The notes under the pieces: model-generated | What the model was told of the DNA's origin: nothing | Databases searched by the model: none | What the model saw: the letters and a program-made list of their open reading frames with translations, nothing else | Made by a program: the position numbers and the translations under genes | Shown here: piece by piece, positions 1 through 7,620 of the stretch | Position numbering within the stretch: the stretch's first letter is position 1 | Layout of the letters: every line of letters begins with the position of its first letter | Source: an uncultured Bacteroides sp. | GTDB lineage: Bacteria; Bacteroidota; Bacteroidia; Bacteroidales; Bacteroidaceae | Assembly (NCBI GenBank): GCA_949285025.1 | Contig: CASDXG010000107.1 | Span: 1 to 39,060 of the forward strand | Length of the DNA: 39,060 nucleotides | Direction: 5' to 3'

Positions 1-291
1 AAGCATCAGACCGGCCTGATCGAAACGTTCCTTATAGTCGGCCGATATTTTTACCTTCACCTCAAACTCGCCTCCACGCAAAGTATACAGAAAAGGGGCG
101 TCGTCGACGGTAAATCCATAATGAGATATACGCCAGTAATCTGTCTGAGGGGTGACATACATCGACAGTAAATTGTCCTTTATCTCCCAATTTTCCGGTT
201 CATTGAACCATTGCATCTTTTCAAGGGACTGCGCTGAGCAGAGCATTGAAGCAACAAACATCCATCCGCTCAATAATAAAAATCTCTTCAT
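1..291 (-). CDS. Secreted DUF1349-like protein (N-terminal part, runs off left edge)
   Basis: Reading minus from the ATG at 291, the frame stays open to base 1, giving the first 97 residues. Residues 1-20 are a Sec-type signal peptide (MKRF, a hydrophobic stretch, then a CSAQS region), so the product is exported. The mature start (MQWFNEPENW...) and the later segment with GGEFEVKVKI and FDQAGLML resemble DUF1349, a concanavalin-like beta-sandwich family often linked to sugar or cell-wall binding. The C-terminus lies outside the window, so length and any extra domain are unknown. It is divergent from the LuxR-type gene at 417 and has a good Bacteroidota promoter at 355-386. Identification rests on motif resemblance only. 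Confidence 0.7.
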   Translation of the reverse strand, partial: MKRFLLLSGWMFVASMLCSAQSLEKMQWFNEPENWEIKDNLLSMYVTPQTDYWRISHYGFTVDDAPFLYTLRGGEFEVKVKISADYKERFDQAGLML

Positions 292-346
292 TCCTTCTTG
301 TTTTTTATATAAATGTTATGTTTATCCAGCAGTATGTTTTTTTATT

Positions 347-354
347 TACCTTTG
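347..354 (+). promoter_or_regulatory. Candidate -7 element for the LuxR-type regulator
   Basis: TACCTTTG fits TAnnTTTG. The upstream -33 is poor (TTTA at 321-324, 22 bp away), so this promoter is probably weak or needs an activator. It faces the divergent minus-strand -7 element back to back, so the two cannot be freely occupied together. Confidence 0.5.
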
Positions 355-386
355 CAAAGTTAAGACAGTGCAGTATTCCACGCAAT
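355..386 (-). promoter_or_regulatory. Bacteroidota promoter for the DUF1349 gene
   Basis: Read on the minus strand this is ATTG, 20 bp, TAACTTTG (-7 at 362-355, -33 at 386-383), matching the primary sigma consensus of Bacteroidota. The -7 element directly abuts the plus-strand -7 element at 347-354. Confidence 0.65.
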
Positions 387-416
387 GATTATAAATAACC
401 ATTTTGTTACTTGCCG

Positions 417-1172
417 ATGAACACTATAGATATTCTGAACAAAGAATTTTCAGCACAAGACTTTTCGCAGGAGCAGCCGTATGCGGAAATGCTGAACCGA
501 TATAAAAGCATCGCATGCAATTATGCGCAGATGGAGAATGCCATAGCCGTGTTAAGCGACCTGCGTACCAATATGAGCTATATTTATTACGGCAACTTTT
601 CACAGACGCTGGGGATGAATATCTGCGGAAAAGAACATAAAATATCTTCCATCTGGGAAGAAGATATTTTCAAGTTTATCGATTCTGAAGATCTTGCCGC
701 CAAACATTTGCAGGAACTATGCTTTTATCATTTTGTGAAACGTCAGTCTAAAAAGAAACGTACCGATTATTACCTGATGAGTAAATTCCGGATGCGGAAC
801 AAGGCAAACGCTTATATCCCGGTATTGCACAGAATGTTTTATGTTCCGGCACCGTTGAATGATACATTATGGCTGGCCTTGTGTCTTTACAGTCCGCTAC
901 TGTTCGATATCCCATCCAAATGTCTGATTGTCAATTCCGCCAACGGTCAGATAACAGAACTGGACAAGCACAATAACACACGCATACTGTCGGTCAGGGA
1001 AAAACAGGTGTTGAATCTTATTGATAAAGGCATGACAAGCAAGGAAATCGCCGGATTGCTCTCCATCAGCATAAATACGGTCAGCCGGCACAGGCAGGAA
1101 ATCTTGAGCAAACTTCAGGTCAAAAACTCCATAGAGGCTTGCAGGGTGGCAAAGAATCTGAACTTAATATAA
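417..1172 (+). CDS. LuxR-type HTH transcriptional regulator
   Basis: A 251-residue protein with a C-terminal GerE/LuxR helix-turn-helix (about residues 187-245: LSVREKQVLNLIDKGMTSKE, then the recognition part SISINTVSRHRQEILSKL). The N-terminal 180 residues show no receiver or PAS motif that I can name, but the domain is probably a ligand- or partner-binding module. I chose the ATG at 417 over a TTG two codons upstream. Its -7 element overlaps the promoter of the divergent DUF1349 gene, which makes that gene and itself the obvious candidate targets. It precedes the PHP/acetyltransferase pair, which has its own promoter. The target genes are inferred. Confidence 0.8.
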   Translation: MNTIDILNKEFSAQDFSQEQPYAEMLNRYKSIACNYAQMENAIAVLSDLRTNMSYIYYGNFSQTLGMNICGKEHKISSIWEEDIFKFIDSEDLAAKHLQELCFYHFVKRQSKKKRTDYYLMSKFRMRNKANAYIPVLHRMFYVPAPLNDTLWLALCLYSPLLFDIPSKCLIVNSANGQITELDKHNNTRILSVREKQVLNLIDKGMTSKEIAGLLSISINTVSRHRQEILSKLQVKNSIEACRVAKNLNLI

Positions 1173-1231
1173 TGTGAATACTCCGATTTTCCGGATTTTG
1201 GCTTTTTGGGCTTTTTTTGTGACGAATAACG

Positions 1232-1261
1232 TTGCTGAAGAGCGGGGAAAACATATCTTTG
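1232..1261 (+). promoter_or_regulatory. Promoter of the PHP-acetyltransferase pair
   Basis: TTG at 1232-1234, 19 bp, then TATCTTTG at 1254-1261, followed 24 bp later by the ATG at 1286. This is a good match to the Bacteroidota consensus. The preceding 1190-1220 stretch is T-rich and may end the LuxR transcript, but I see no clear stem. Confidence 0.65.
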
Positions 1262-1285
1262 TGATAAAACTAATACTGAAAATTC

Positions 1286-2116
1286 ATGGATAGAAGACAT
1301 TTCCTACAAGCGTCCGGGATGTTGATGGGCGCCTCCTTTTTAAACAAGCTTTCAGCTGCGACAGTCGGCATAGACGACAGATATGCGGAGACGGATGGAA
1401 GCTTCCCGCTGATGGACTTGCACGTTCATCGCTCAGAAGAACTGACGATAGAGGATATTGTGGCCAAGTCGGAAGAACTGAACATGAAAATCGGTGTAAT
1501 GGAAAACATCGCTCCTTGGGGAATCACCAATGACGAGCAGCTGGAAACATACATCAATGCCATAAAGCCATACCCTGTCTACATCGGATTACAGCCCATG
1601 AGTCCGGGATGGTCAAAGAATCTGTCTCCCGATCTGATAGGCCGGGCTGACTACATCGCAATGGACCCGCAAATCGTAGAAAACGGGAATGGCTACGGAG
1701 AAACCATTATGCTTTGGGAATACACCTCGTACATAGATGACCCGGATGCTTTTATGGAGCAAAACATGAAACATTATCTGAACATCCTTACAGGGAAAGA
1801 ACCGCTGGATATCTTTGCCTGTCCGCTTTTCCTTCCTGTCAGCATACAGCGGGAGTATCACCGTTTGTGGACAAAAAAGCGTTTACAACAAATCATTGAT
1901 GCAGCACGAGAGAGAAACATAGCCATCGAGATTAACGATACGGTGCGTGTTCCTCATGAAGAATTTGTGCTGATGGCGAAAAAGGCCGGACTGAAGTTTA
2001 CCTTCGGTTCCGATGCGCGGAATCATACGGTGGGGAGATTGGATTACTGTAAATACATTGCCGGAAAATGCGGGCTGACAGAAAAAGATTTTTTCATCCC
2101 TAAAAGGCATCAATAA
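1286..2116 (+). CDS. Tat-exported PHP-domain phosphoesterase-like protein
   Basis: A 276-residue protein. The N-terminus MDRRHFLQASG is a twin-arginine signal, so the protein is likely folded with its metals before export. The mature part has PHP-fold metal motifs: DLHVH (residues 44-48) near the start, and a late GSDARNH stretch of the kind that supplies Asp/His ligands. The family includes histidinol phosphatase and polymerase-type phosphoesterases. The substrate is not evident, and members with a Tat signal and this layout are usually left as PHP-domain hypotheticals. It is 16 bp upstream of a sugar O-acetyltransferase and probably co-transcribed with it. Confidence 0.75.
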   Translation: MDRRHFLQASGMLMGASFLNKLSAATVGIDDRYAETDGSFPLMDLHVHRSEELTIEDIVAKSEELNMKIGVMENIAPWGITNDEQLETYINAIKPYPVYIGLQPMSPGWSKNLSPDLIGRADYIAMDPQIVENGNGYGETIMLWEYTSYIDDPDAFMEQNMKHYLNILTGKEPLDIFACPLFLPVSIQREYHRLWTKKRLQQIIDAARERNIAIEINDTVRVPHEEFVLMAKKAGLKFTFGSDARNHTVGRLDYCKYIAGKCGLTEKDFFIPKRHQ

Positions 2117-2132
2117 CATTACGATATGAAAA

Positions 2133-2720
2133 ATGAAAACAGAATATGAGAAATGCATAGCGGGAGAACCGTTTAACGGCGGCGATCCCGAACTGGTGGA
2201 GATGACCCTGAAAACGAAACGCCTTTTGGTAAAATTGAATACCTCCGATTATGCCGATACGGAAGGACGCCGGAAAATCCTGCGTGAGATGTTGGGCTCC
2301 ATAGGAGAAAATGTGCATGTGGATATCGACTTCCATTGTGAATACGGGAAAAATATCTTTATCGGTGACAGGGTAATTATAAATATGAACTGCACTTTCG
2401 TCGACAACAACCGCATAGAGATAGGAAATAACGTACTGATAGCCTCTAATGTGCAGATATATACCGCAACGCATTCCACCAATGCGAACGAACGGATAAG
2501 GAATGATGCGGGAAAGAGCGATGAATTCTGTATCACCTATGCACTGCCTGTACGGATAGAAGATAATGTGTGGATCGGTGGCGGTGCGATACTTCTGCCC
2601 GGTGTGACCATCGGACGGAACACTACCATCGGTGCAGGAAGCGTTGTCACACGGTCCATTCCTGCCAATTGCGTTGCAGTGGGAAATCCGTGCAAGGTGA
2701 TAAAGCACTTGGACGTGTAG
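2133..2720 (+). CDS. Maltose/galactoside-type O-acetyltransferase (left-handed beta-helix)
   Basis: A 195-residue enzyme of the acetyl-CoA-dependent sugar O-acetyltransferase group (Maa/LacA/NodL). The N-terminal helical cap (MKTEYEKCIAGEPFN...) is the mac domain. From about residue 60 come hexapeptide repeats forming the left-handed beta-helix (IFIGDRVIINMNC, IEIGNNVLIASNV). The catalytic His is in TATHS, and the tail has WIGGGAILLPGVTIG, IGAGSVVT and VAVGNPCKVIK. The length is normal for the family. An ATG at 2126 leads only to a short out-of-frame stop, so 2133 is the start. The acceptor sugar is unknown. Confidence 0.88.
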   Translation: MKTEYEKCIAGEPFNGGDPELVEMTLKTKRLLVKLNTSDYADTEGRRKILREMLGSIGENVHVDIDFHCEYGKNIFIGDRVIINMNCTFVDNNRIEIGNNVLIASNVQIYTATHSTNANERIRNDAGKSDEFCITYALPVRIEDNVWIGGGAILLPGVTIGRNTTIGAGSVVTRSIPANCVAVGNPCKVIKHLDV

Positions 2721-2750
2721 CCATAAAGCCCGATACGCGTTTTTATGGCT
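2719..2750 (+). terminator. Stem-loop over the acetyltransferase stop codon
   Basis: AGCCATAAA (2719-2727) pairs perfectly with TTTATGGCT (2742-2750). There is no U-run after it, so termination would be weak or factor-assisted. I recognise nothing in the remaining bases to 2891. Confidence 0.35.
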
Positions 2751-2891
2751 CACAGAATTCTCCTGCAACATAACCGGCAGGGAAACGAAAGGCCGTATGT
2801 TCCTGAGCATTTTTCAGAAACCTTTTTCGGAAAACATCCCTTGTTTTGCCGGGATTGCGGTTGTGTTTCTGCGTCTGCTCAGAAAGAATAT

Positions 2892-3323
2892 TTACTTAAA
2901 GAATGAGCGAACCAGCATTACGGTACAGTATAGTAAATATATCGGTGTGACAATCATTCCGATGAACATTGATACCGATATGCGGATCAGATAATACCAG
3001 AATATAGCTTTCAGGTTAAACCATACAAACAGATTCGGTATGAATTGATTGATTACTTTCCAACCAGCGTAAATACTCATGCACATATATCCTCCCAATG
3101 TATCATCAGGATTGAAAATCTTCAGATTATAGCCAATGAAATATAGAATAATGCAGATTATTAACGGTTTGAGATAACCGATACGCTCTGCGAATTTTCT
3201 TCGGTTGTTACAGGCATCGCATATAGGTATCGTATATTTTGACGCGCACTCTAAACAGAGAGCTTTGTGGCAGTCTACACATTGTGCGACAGCCGGTTTA
3301 GAAGGGTGAAAAAAGCAATACAT
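2892..3323 (-). CDS. Zinc-ribbon/B-box-like membrane protein
   Basis: A 143-residue protein in two parts. Residues 1-42 carry eight potential zinc ligands (C3, H6, C15, C18, C23, C26, C35, C38), spaced like the B-box-type zinc finger seen at the N-terminus of many bacterial membrane proteins. The rest is hydrophobic, with at least three likely transmembrane segments (LIICIILYFIGYNL, an LFVWFNLKAIFWYYLI region, and MFIGMIVTPIYLLYCTVML). The function is unknown. It is co-oriented with the M42 peptidase, 107 bp downstream of its stop, and could be transcribed with it or alone. Confidence 0.65.
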   Translation of the reverse strand: MYCFFHPSKPAVAQCVDCHKALCLECASKYTIPICDACNNRRKFAERIGYLKPLIICIILYFIGYNLKIFNPDDTLGGYMCMSIYAGWKVINQFIPNLFVWFNLKAIFWYYLIRISVSMFIGMIVTPIYLLYCTVMLVRSFFK

Positions 3324-3430
3324 AAACTATTTTGTTTTGGTTATTGTGTTCTATCTATAATGCATCGATTAGCAAAATTTCTCCTGAAAAATTGCCTGAA
3401 ACGAAAAAACATATAATAATATCTGTTACC

Positions 3431-4468
3431 TCACTCGAATGATACCACGATATGATATATCAACTCAACAGCGGCTTCTACATCATTCAAATCACAAAGT
3501 TCTACAGGCGTATGCATGTATCTGCATGGTATTCCTAAAGATATGGTTCTGTTTCCGCCTTGAGATTGCTGAAGGATAAATGTATTAGTACCTCCTACAG
3601 GTCTATTTCTTGCCGAAACTTGATGCCGAATATTCAGTCTTTTAGCAAGTTCTTCCAATGCATACGTCATTGGAATATCATTATCTATGCTCCGATGAAT
3701 AACCACTCCGTGTCCTAATGCAATCTCTCCATATTTAGATTTCTGGCAATTGGGAACATCTGTGGCAAAATCCATGTCAAGACTTATTGTTAAGTCTGGG
3801 CAGACTTTACATTCACAGACATAGGCCCCTCTATGCCCCACTTCCTCCTGCACAGTTGCTACGCCATGTACTTCAAATGATTTTTGACTTACGCCAGACA
3901 GTCTTTTAAGAACTTGACTTATTATGAATACTCCTATCTTATTATCCAAAGATTTAGAAGATATTACATGTTCAGACAGGTATAATACATTGGGAACTAT
4001 TGCTACCGGATTCCCTATAGAAACCTTGTTCACTACCTGATTTTTACATAGTCCGGTATCTATCCACAAAGAGCTTATCTCCACACATTTATTTCTTTCC
4101 TCGCTATTCAATAAATGAACAGGTGTTTTCCCAATAATCCCGTTAACACGTTCGCCGGATGGTGTAATAATGCACACCTGAGATCCCGGTACACAGTGAA
4201 CGTCCACTCCTCCATTTGCTCTTATATAGATATATCCATCGTCATCAATATATACAACTTGGAATCCGATTTCATCCATATGAGCTTCAATCATGTATTT
4301 CTTCGAATTGTCTCCGCTCCCTATTGCAGCATAGACATTACCCATCTTATCAATATATGTTGAATCAACAAATTCTTTCGTATAATTAAGAAATTCTTCC
4401 CGCATCTCATTTTCAAAACCGGACACACTATGAGTGTTCAAAATCGTATTTAAAAAGTTTAGGTCCAT
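3431..4468 (-). CDS. M42-family metallo-aminopeptidase
   Basis: The gene encodes a dinuclear-metal aminopeptidase of the M42 (PepA/FrvX/YsdC) family, typically a large tetrahedral cytosolic complex that trims peptides. The ligand and catalytic motifs are in order: AHMDEIG (His, Asp), SKSLDNKIG (bridging Asp), QEEVGHRGA (catalytic Glu and Glu ligand), LDMDFATDVP (Asp) and YMHTPVE (C-terminal His). I chose the ATG at 4468 (MDLNFLN). ATG 4477 is an alternative, and the TTG at 4522 adds residues that look non-native. With 345 residues it has normal family length. It lies 127 bp beyond the one-helix membrane protein, past a hairpin, so membership in the radical SAM operon is uncertain. Removing or degrading peptides would fit that context but is inferred. 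Confidence 0.88.
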   Translation of the reverse strand: MDLNFLNTILNTHSVSGFENEMREEFLNYTKEFVDSTYIDKMGNVYAAIGSGDNSKKYMIEAHMDEIGFQVVYIDDDGYIYIRANGGVDVHCVPGSQVCIITPSGERVNGIIGKTPVHLLNSEERNKCVEISSLWIDTGLCKNQVVNKVSIGNPVAIVPNVLYLSEHVISSKSLDNKIGVFIISQVLKRLSGVSQKSFEVHGVATVQEEVGHRGAYVCECKVCPDLTISLDMDFATDVPNCQKSKYGEIALGHGVVIHRSIDNDIPMTYALEELAKRLNIRHQVSARNRPVGGTNTFILQQSQGGNRTISLGIPCRYMHTPVELCDLNDVEAAVELIYHIVVSFE

Positions 4469-4565
4469 ATTAATCATTTCTAATACAAAGCTGCAAATCT
4501 TATCAGGACTTTTTACTGTCAATAAATTATAATTGCGTCCTTTATACCAGACAACGAAGATTTAT

Positions 4566-4586
4566 ATTATCTGGTTTTCAGATAAT
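4566..4586 (-). terminator. Stem-loop after the one-helix membrane protein gene
   Basis: ATTATCTG / CAGATAAT form a perfect 8-bp stem with a 5-nt loop, just downstream of the stop codon at 4596. The tail is AU-rich but not a clean U-run, so this is a modest terminator or RNA-processing stem that may separate the M42 gene from the radical SAM operon. Confidence 0.4.
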
Positions 4587-4595
4587 TGGATACAA

Positions 4596-5504
4596 TTATG
4601 ACTTAAATTTTATTAAGCATCTTTTTACTCCCAACTCGCTACTCTCTAATTCGTAAGATATTAATTTATGCGTCAATAACATTATTTCTTTTGTGTCGCT
4701 AATATTAGTATATTGAAAATAGTCATTAAAAACCGGAGCAATAATATTTTCGTACTTTGGGCTTATTACGCAATAATCCTTAGAAATTATATGATCTTTG
4801 CTCGCTAACGCCCTTTTTGCATAATGCAATATAGAAAGGCCAACATCAGAATTCTTTCCATAAATGGACATGGCAGTTTTAATTATTCTTTGACTTAGAA
4901 AACCTATGCTATTATAAATAATTGAGAAATCAACTAATTTAGTGTTTGTATCTATTGATGATTCTTTTAAATGCTCCATTAACATCTCAACGTTAATGTT
5001 ATAATCGTGAGTAAGTCTGCTTATTTCTTGCATATCAAGATAATGCTCTTCAGCCTCACGCTTATATTTTTTATTAAAGACAACTAAGAATGAATCAAGA
5101 TTAGAATCATCAAATTTAATCATCATGCGCTTTAGGTACCGATCTGCTGGATATGATAGAAAATTATCTTCCATTAAAACAATTTGTAGCGATAAAATAT
5201 CACATTGTATCCTGTAAAGATCTTGGAGTAATAACTTGAATATAGATTCATAAATCTGAGTTTTCATACTTAAAAACATTCTCGTATTCCTTTCAGTTTT
5301 CCACTGTGCAATAGCAGTAACGACAGCAAATAAAATTGCTATGACCGATAGGCCAATTGCTATATACTCCCAAAAATCTGCCTCACGCCAAAAACTAAAC
5401 GCAGTATTAGAAGCCGTTTCTTGCGTAAACTCTTGTATCTTTCTGAGATGCCCTTCATTCAAAAGAGAATCTGTAATTATCTTCAATGTATCAGTCGATT
5501 GCAT
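4596..5504 (-). CDS. Single-helix membrane protein of unknown function
   Basis: A 302-residue protein that I cannot assign to a family. Residues 1-42 are polar. A single transmembrane helix follows at about 44-68 (FWEYIAIGLSVIAILFAVVT...), and then about 230 residues of mostly helical, charged sequence, likely cytoplasmic given the KTERNTR after the helix. There are no Cys motifs and no enzyme signature. It begins 13 bp after the B12-type radical SAM gene and is almost certainly in the same operon. In a peptide-modification locus it might be a sensor, immunity or scaffold protein, but that is only a contextual guess. Confidence 0.7.
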   Translation of the reverse strand: MQSTDTLKIITDSLLNEGHLRKIQEFTQETASNTAFSFWREADFWEYIAIGLSVIAILFAVVTAIAQWKTERNTRMFLSMKTQIYESIFKLLLQDLYRIQCDILSLQIVLMEDNFLSYPADRYLKRMMIKFDDSNLDSFLVVFNKKYKREAEEHYLDMQEISRLTHDYNINVEMLMEHLKESSIDTNTKLVDFSIIYNSIGFLSQRIIKTAMSIYGKNSDVGLSILHYAKRALASKDHIISKDYCVISPKYENIIAPVFNDYFQYTNISDTKEIMLLTHKLISYELESSELGVKRCLIKFKS

Positions 5505-5517
5505 ATTGAGTTAATCT

Positions 5518-7323
5518 CTAAATCTTTTTCCATATAACTGAAAGTTCTCGTTCGAATTCTTTATATATTGAGAGACATTCATCAAATAGATTATCTTCTT
5601 CTGTAAGAAGGGCACGATTAGCTTTTATCATATTAAAAATATCCCGGAATGTTAGTTTCCCCGCAGATAGCGTAATCAAAGCATTTTCCAGATTACTATT
5701 TTTTACATATTCCCCAGATCGTTTAATTCTATAAAACGCGACCCCGTCAGAACTCAAATGTGTAGTCCTTAAAGGAATAGCAGAAAATATATCATCGATA
5801 GATATTTCGCTAAAAGAATAGAATCCTCCTCTTGCTAAGGGTTCAAAATAATTTCTGTAATGCGCCTTGCCTTTAAGTAAATTTGACCAAGACGTATCTA
5901 TTGAGAATTTTGTTGATAGATTGAATATTGTCATTAATTGCTCATGCGATATGTTTTCCAACAATAAAATGTATTCTTTATCTATTTCATTATTAAACTT
6001 ATTTCGCAGTTGCCAAATCTTATATTGATTCAAATGTTCTGTTTCTGCAAAAACAAAGGAACAACTTGCACCCCGTATGCTTCTCTTATCTATAATTTTC
6101 AAACCATACTCTTCAGGATGATTATACATAGGAGAACCGGGTGTTGGAGTGAATACAGATGAACTAATTTCCACATGTCCCGGAGCGATATGCATTAACT
6201 TTTTTGCGAAATCCAATGTCCTGCTAAAAGTAGATTCTGTTTCAAAGGCACCACCTATAATAAAGTTTACATAGATATATGGAATTCCGGCTTCTGCAAT
6301 TTTCCGGGTAACGAACTCCAATTCCCCAAGAGTTACACCTTTCTTATAGGCATCCAATATTTCTTGACACCCCGACTCTCCTCCTAATTGGATTTTAACC
6401 AATCCTGCCTGTTTCAGCAAAGGCAAAATGTCTATATTCTTCGACAAAATGTCTGCCCGTGCTTCACAATACCATTTGATTCTACCTTGATATTTGTCTA
6501 TCATTCTATTACAGAATTCCTCTGTTCGCTTCCTGTTTAAAATGAATGTATCATCTACAAGGTTGATGTATTTAATATCATACGTTCTAACAAGGTAGTC
6601 AATTTCTTCAAGACATGATTCAATACTACGGACACGTAATTGGGTATGTTCACGGCCACCTTCATAACAAAAAGCACAACGTCCCATACAACCGCGTCCG
6701 GTAATCAATTGAGGAAAAGTTATTCTATCCGGGTCCAAACAGTACTTTTCTCTTTTGGGATAACCATATTCATCTATATGTGGATTTTGTTTTTGCGGTT
6801 TTGTTACAGTTAATTTTTGAGAAGAATCATAATAGAGCAGCCCGTCAATACCTTTAAGAACTTCTTCATCCAATGTTTCCGCTTGTAGCAGTTTGAGAAA
6901 CGGCACTTCTCCTTCTCCAATAACGCCACATGTAACATTAGAAACTAATTGCATGGTTCCATACGGGTCTCCCGTAACTTGAGGGCCTCCAAGTATAATA
7001 TGAAGCTGCGGACTACTTTTACGTAATGATGGTATCAAGTCTCTTAATGCCCATACATTTTCGCTATCCACATAAAACCCTACAATCCGGCATGAAGTTC
7101 TGCTTATCAGTTCCGGCAATACCTCAGAGACTACATCGAATGAATTATAGTACTTGACTTTTACATTATATCCATACTTGTCTGCATACTCCGCAAGATA
7201 ATATAATCCTAATTGGCCTATGCTGTACGAAGAAAGCATATCAAAATATGGATTTGCGGATAATTGCACTAATAATGCATCGATGTTTGTTGCCTCTCTT
7301 AGGTTATCGTGTAAATTGTTCAT
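5518..7323 (-). CDS. B12-binding-domain radical SAM protein
   Basis: A 601-residue enzyme with the class B layout. The N-terminal cobalamin-binding-type Rossmann region covers about residues 30-150 (IGQLGLYYLAEYA, IILGGPQ, GVIGEGE). The radical SAM barrel follows, with C212-x3-C216-x2-C219 (GCMGRCAFCYEG) binding the 4Fe-4S cluster, and downstream barrel motifs VDDTFILN, QLGGESG and FIIGGAFET. A roughly 200-residue C-terminal region is unassigned. Related proteins methylate or rearrange unactivated carbons, and several act on RiPP peptides. The usual DxHxxG base of tightly bound B12 is not evident, so real cobalamin use is uncertain. It is second after the small peptide gene, past a terminator hairpin. 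Confidence 0.88.
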   Translation of the reverse strand: MNNLHDNLREATNIDALLVQLSANPYFDMLSSYSIGQLGLYYLAEYADKYGYNVKVKYYNSFDVVSEVLPELISRTSCRIVGFYVDSENVWALRDLIPSLRKSSPQLHIILGGPQVTGDPYGTMQLVSNVTCGVIGEGEVPFLKLLQAETLDEEVLKGIDGLLYYDSSQKLTVTKPQKQNPHIDEYGYPKREKYCLDPDRITFPQLITGRGCMGRCAFCYEGGREHTQLRVRSIESCLEEIDYLVRTYDIKYINLVDDTFILNRKRTEEFCNRMIDKYQGRIKWYCEARADILSKNIDILPLLKQAGLVKIQLGGESGCQEILDAYKKGVTLGELEFVTRKIAEAGIPYIYVNFIIGGAFETESTFSRTLDFAKKLMHIAPGHVEISSSVFTPTPGSPMYNHPEEYGLKIIDKRSIRGASCSFVFAETEHLNQYKIWQLRNKFNNEIDKEYILLLENISHEQLMTIFNLSTKFSIDTSWSNLLKGKAHYRNYFEPLARGGFYSFSEISIDDIFSAIPLRTTHLSSDGVAFYRIKRSGEYVKNSNLENALITLSAGKLTFRDIFNMIKANRALLTEEDNLFDECLSIYKEFERELSVIWKKI

Positions 7324-7392
7324 AAATTTTGTCGTCTACACTTTTATATTGGGGGATTTTTTCAGGATAGTAATGTCAGAAAACAAAATAGA

Positions 7393-7421
7393 GTCTGCCT
7401 AACTCTACTTGTTAGACAGAC
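7393..7421 (-). terminator. Attenuating terminator between the peptide gene and the B12 radical SAM gene
   Basis: On the minus strand the RNA folds as an 11-bp stem (arms 7421-7411 and 7403-7393, one G-U or mismatch pair) with a 7-nt loop. It is followed by a U-rich tail, CTATTTTGTTTTC. It lies 12 bp after the stop of the 42-residue peptide gene and 70 bp before the next start. This would make the peptide transcript much more abundant than the enzyme transcript. Confidence 0.7.
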
Positions 7422-7433
7422 TTCTTCAAAACA

Positions 7434-7562
7434 TTAGTTACTTCCGTAACCGCACATTCCACAACCAGATGCGCACTCAACATCAGCTTGAAGCTGAGCA
7501 ATCTCTGCCTCATTGGAGTTTACCAATGCAACAGCATCCAAAAGCAATTCATCGTTTAACAT
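7434..7562 (-). CDS. Putative RiPP precursor peptide (42 aa, Cys/Gly-rich core)
   Basis: A short gene, easily missed by gene callers. ATG at 7562, TAA at 7436-7434, 42 residues. The first about 29 residues look like a helical acidic leader (MLNDELLLDAV, then an EAEIAQLQADVE segment). The last 13 or so are a Cys/Gly-rich core, CASGCGMCGYGSN, with C30, C34 and C37 spaced CX3CX2C. It lies 58 bp after a SPASM radical SAM gene and 110 bp before a B12-type radical SAM gene, all on one strand, with a terminator immediately behind it. This is the textbook context for a modified-peptide precursor. No double-glycine leader end is present. I infer that the Cys residues, and perhaps nearby carbons, are modified. 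The family is not one I can name. Confidence 0.75.
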   Translation of the reverse strand: MLNDELLLDAVALVNSNEAEIAQLQADVECASGCGMCGYGSN

Positions 7563-7620
7563 ATTATAAATGAATTAAAAATAATGCCTCCACTTTACGG
7601 CTATCGGCTTCTCCGTTATC

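Noticed and set aside
3431-4468. M42 enzyme as the dedicated leader peptidase of the RiPP locus
   Set aside because: Only position suggests it. A hairpin and 127 bp separate it from the operon, and M42 enzymes are general aminopeptidases. Kept as a possibility in the feature text, not as a finding.
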